Source: Segniliparus rotundus DSM 44985 (lineage in GTDB: Bacteria > Actinomycetota > Actinomycetes > Mycobacteriales > Mycobacteriaceae). Taken from it: DNA of 64,000 bases. The notes beneath the pieces were generated by a model, which worked only from the letters and a program-made list of their open reading frames with translations, was not told the origin of the DNA and ran no database searches. The stretch spans positions 3,091,946 through 3,155,945 of the forward strand of contig NC_014168.1 in NCBI RefSeq assembly GCF_000092825.1, given 5' to 3'. The translations under genes and the position numbers were made by a program. Positions 61,826 to 64,000 of this stretch are shown in pieces (within the stretch, counting starts at the first letter, position 1; each line of letters starts with the position of its first letter).

Positions 61826-62510
61826 GCTCGCGCCTCCGTCTGGTCCCGCCGGCCGGTTCGGCGATTTTTCGCAGCACCACCACCGTCGCGTTGATTCTGG
61901 GGCCTTCGCCCCCGTCGTCCCGGCCACACATTTTGATCTCTCCCTCGTCGAAGCCGATATCGCGCAGGACGCGAGCCGTCCGGGACAACTCGTCCTGGGC
62001 GGTTCGCCCTTTCACCGCCAAGAGGCAGCCTCCTATGGGGAGCAGTGGACTCGACCACCGTGCGAGTGTATCCAATGCCGCCACGGCGCGCGAGAGCACC
62101 ACCGGAATCGGGGCGAGGTGCTCCCTGGCTTCCGCGCTCTCCGCCCGCGCCCGGAGAACCCCGACATCGAGGCTCGTGCCTCGAAGGAACTGCTGCACAG
62201 GATCAACCCGCCTGGCCAGGGGCTCGACCAAGGTCAATCGAACATCTGATCGAGCGATTGCGATGGGAATGCCCGGCAAACCAGCGCCGCTGCCGAGGTC
62301 GGCGGCGTGCGCTCCCGCCGGGATGAGCTCTGCGACAGCAGCCGAATTCAAAATATGGCGCTCCCACAACCGCTCCGCCTCCCGAGGACCGATGAGCCCG
62401 GCGGCCACACCGACGTCGGCAAGCCATTCAGCGTAAGCCAACGCCACTGGGGCGCGGTCGCCAAAAACAGCCGCCAGGGTCTCCTCGGAAGGAAGGTCGG
62501 TCATATGCAA
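61818..62510 (-). CDS. rsmG: 16S rRNA 7-methylguanosine (G527) methyltransferase
   Basis: A 230-residue RsmG/GidB. LWERHILNSAAVAELIP and DLGSGAGLPGIPIAI (SAM motif), VLSRAVAALDTLARW and LLAVKGRTAQDEL. It methylates G527 of 16S rRNA; its loss gives low-level streptomycin resistance in mycobacteria. ATG 62510 or the second ATG at 62504. Part of the jag-rsmG-parA-parB run. Confidence 0.95.
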   Translation of the reverse strand: MHMTDLPSEETLAAVFGDRAPVALAYAEWLADVGVAAGLIGPREAERLWERHILNSAAVAELIPAGAHAADLGSGAGLPGIPIAIARSDVRLTLVEPLARRVDPVQQFLRGTSLDVGVLRARAESAEAREHLAPIPVVLSRAVAALDTLARWSSPLLPIGGCLLAVKGRTAQDELSRTARVLRDIGFDEGEIKMCGRDDGGEGPRINATVVVLRKIAEPAGGTRRRRERD

Positions 62511-62549
62511 GTCCTCCCAGCTGCGGAAATCGCCACGCGGACTTCCGAA

Positions 62550-63101
62550 TTAGTTGGCAGCGGGCGCGGATTCGGGGAGCACCACCACGTAACGGTTCGG
62601 CTCTTCGCCTTCGCTTTCGCTCCGAGCGCCGGGAACCGAGGTCACAGCGTCGTGGACGACTTTGCGCTCGAACGGGGACATCGGCGTCAGCGCGACCCGT
62701 TGTCCGCTGTTCACCGCGTCCGCGGCGGCTTTGAGCCCGACTTCGTGCAGATCGTCTTTGCGCTGCGCACGCCATTTCGCGATGTCGAGCATCAGCCAGC
62801 TCCGCTGGCCGGTCTGCTGTTGCACGGTCAGGCGGGTCAAAGTTTGCAGCGCGTCCAAAACCTCGCCTTGTTTGCCGACCAATTTCTGCAGGTCCCTGCC
62901 GCCTTCCAGGCTCACGGCGGCGCGTCCGCCGACCACGTCCAGATCCAGGTCGCCGTCGTAGTCCAACAGATCGAGCAAATGCTCGAGGTAGTCCCCGGCG
63001 ATTTCGCCCTCTTCCACGAGAAGGTTCTCCGGATCAGGCCCCTCAGCGGCGGATTCTGTCTGCTCCTGGGCGGTTTCCAGCTCTGTTTCTGTCTCTGTCA
63101 T
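62550..63101 (-). CDS. jag: Jag/KhpB-like RNA-binding protein
   Basis: A 183-residue protein. An acidic start, a KH-like domain with DVVGGRAAVSLEGG and the G-x-x-G type loop GRDLQKLVGKQGEVLDALQ, and an R3H domain (MSPFERKVVHDAV). RNA binding next to the yidC membrane insertase, as in nearly all actinobacteria. Fifty-nine bases after yidC. Confidence 0.95.
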   Translation of the reverse strand: MTETETELETAQEQTESAAEGPDPENLLVEEGEIAGDYLEHLLDLLDYDGDLDLDVVGGRAAVSLEGGRDLQKLVGKQGEVLDALQTLTRLTVQQQTGQRSWLMLDIAKWRAQRKDDLHEVGLKAAADAVNSGQRVALTPMSPFERKVVHDAVTSVPGARSESEGEEPNRYVVVLPESAPAAN

Positions 63102-63160
63102 GTCGTTCTTGCACCTTTCTCGAAGAATATGGTTGCGCGCGTCCCGTCATCCGGCCGAGG

Positions 63161-64000
63161 TCACTCGTCCTCGGAGTCCGAAGACGCTTGCGTCTGCGAC
63201 TTTTTGCGCACAGGCTTGACCCCTGGCTTTGGAGCGTTCGCGGCTCGGCGTTGGATGGCTTGGAGTTTTTTCTCCTCGTCTTCCTGGTCGATCTTGCGGA
63301 AGACCAAGTGTTGCTGGCCATACGTCCATGCGTTGTTGCTCACCCAGTATAGAAGGAGCGCGATGGGGCTCGCCCAACCGAAAATCAGCACGCCGAGCGG
63401 GAAAACCCACAACGACATGACTCTCATCATCGCTGCTTGAGGCTGTTCGGCGACATCTGCGGGCTGGCGGGAGAGGGACGCGCGCGAGTTCATGTGGGTC
63501 GCGACAGAGGCGATGATCATCAGTGGCACCGCGACCAAGGCGATCTGCCAGCGCTGGAACTCCACTGCGGACCCGGCTCGGATGAACGCGTCAAAACTTG
63601 CGGCGGGCTCCAGAATGTAACTGGACAGCGGAACGCCGAAGAAACGCGACTCCAAGAAGCTCTGCACGTCGGCGGGGGAGAAGACGTAGTTGCTCGTGTT
63701 GCGGTTCTGCTCCGGGGTCAAGCTTCCACCGCCGGAGAAAAACGCGCCCGCGGTGCGGTTGAAGCTCGACAGAACGTGGTAAAGACCGATGAAGACGGGG
63801 ATTTGCAACAACATCGGCAGGCAGCCCAGAAGCGGGTTGAACCCATGCTCTTGCTGGAGTTTCTGCATTTCCAGCGCTTGCCGCTGGCGGTCTTTGCCGT
63901 ATTTGGCCTGAATCGCCTTCATCTGCGGTTGCAGCTCTTGCATTTTCCGCATGAACCGGATCTGACGGACGGCGGGCGCGTAGAGGAGGGCGCGTATGGT
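63161..64000 (-). CDS. yidC: Membrane protein insertase YidC (partial, N-terminus beyond the window)
   Basis: 279 codons of the C-terminal part. [20 protein letters not shown], then [20 protein letters not shown] is the YidC/Oxa1 core. An insert-containing loop ([12 protein letters not shown]), further helices ([20 protein letters not shown] and [22 protein letters not shown]) and a basic C-tail follow. The reading frame stays open to base 64000, so the start lies outside. It inserts proteins in the membrane together with Sec. Confidence 0.95.
   Translation of the reverse strand, partial: TIRALLYAPAVRQIRFMRKMQELQPQMKAIQAKYGKDRQRQALEMQKLQQEHGFNPLLGCLPMLLQIPVFIGLYHVLSSFNRTAGAFFSGGGSLTPEQNRNTSNYVFSPADVQSFLESRFFGVPLSSYILEPAASFDAFIRAGSAVEFQRWQIALVAVPLMIIASVATHMNSRASLSRQPADVAEQPQAAMMRVMSLWVFPLGVLIFGWASPIALLLYWVSNNAWTYGQQHLVFRKIDQEDEEKKLQAIQRRAANAPKPGVKPVRKKSQTQASSDSEDE

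Overview
The window is high-GC actinobacterial chromosome close to the replication origin of a mycolic-acid-type bacterium (order Mycobacteriales). Evidence: the right end carries yidC-jag-rsmG-parA-parB plus a GNAT-like gene in the order known around oriC of Mycobacterium, with two parS palindromes. The middle carries mycobacterial markers in near-mycobacterial order: purF/purM, Stealth (CpsY-like), ygfZ-type, DUF3073, aminodeoxychorismate-lyase-like, nitrobindin, sseC, cysA2, thiX, lmeA, glnR, mshD, the fprB pair and prrAB. Gene order departs from Mycobacterium in several places, so a related genus (Segniliparus is my guess, not proven) is more likely than Mycobacterium itself.

Layout. 1-7 kb: Stealth phosphotransferase, a TetR/SDR divergent pair, a PPOX-class gene remnant, and an NCS1 permease coupled to an HTH protein. 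7.1-18.8 kb: a one-strand biosynthetic operon. It encodes a fatty acyl-AMP ligase, an ACP, a KS-AT-ACP polyketide synthase, a KAS III-like enzyme, an FkbH-like glyceryl-ACP synthase, a second ACP, an E2-type acyltransferase, a phosphopantetheinyl transferase, an alpha/beta hydrolase and a type II thioesterase. The KAS III/FkbH/ACP/E2/hydrolase set is the cassette known for tetronate rings (RK-682, agglomerin), so the predicted product is a lipid-tailed 3-acyl tetronate, probably 5-methylene. 18.8-24.3 kb: a TetR-controlled hydrolase/cyclase pair, a methyltransferase, an IS481 scar and a quinone oxidoreductase. 24.6-36.5 kb: candidate small RNA, tRNA-Phe, purM, a complete dipeptide/oligopeptide ABC importer (one ATPase carrying a tail of about 40 Pro-Glu repeats), two small exported proteins, purF, MarR and pirin.

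36.7-47.6 kb: AurF-like diiron oxygenase and FprB. Next comes a 5-kb islet (39.6-44.7 kb) that splits fprB from mshD and is bracketed by duplicated fprB/mshD ends. The islet holds a WXG100-like/DUF1023 hydrolase, two small partner genes, three lipoproteins and a double-HTH XRE regulator. A tandem duplication left a remnant of the hydrolase 3' end in front of a second lipoprotein copy, the architecture of a polymorphic toxin-immunity locus. After the islet come mshD-glnR and, divergently, lmeA-thiX.

47.6-59 kb: sulfur and housekeeping genes. A leaderless Cys-containing leader peptide precedes DUF4395-cysA2-sseC. Then come a 33-residue membrane peptide with nitrobindin, a PabC-like enzyme, ygfZ, DUF3073 with two alternative hairpins over its ribosome site, exported proteins, PrrAB, and uraD-uraH. 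59-64 kb: the origin-proximal parAB/rsmG/jag/yidC block on the minus strand.

A recurring regulatory feature is a TANNNT -10 box ending 6-7 nt before the start codon, predicting leaderless mRNAs for at least nine genes.
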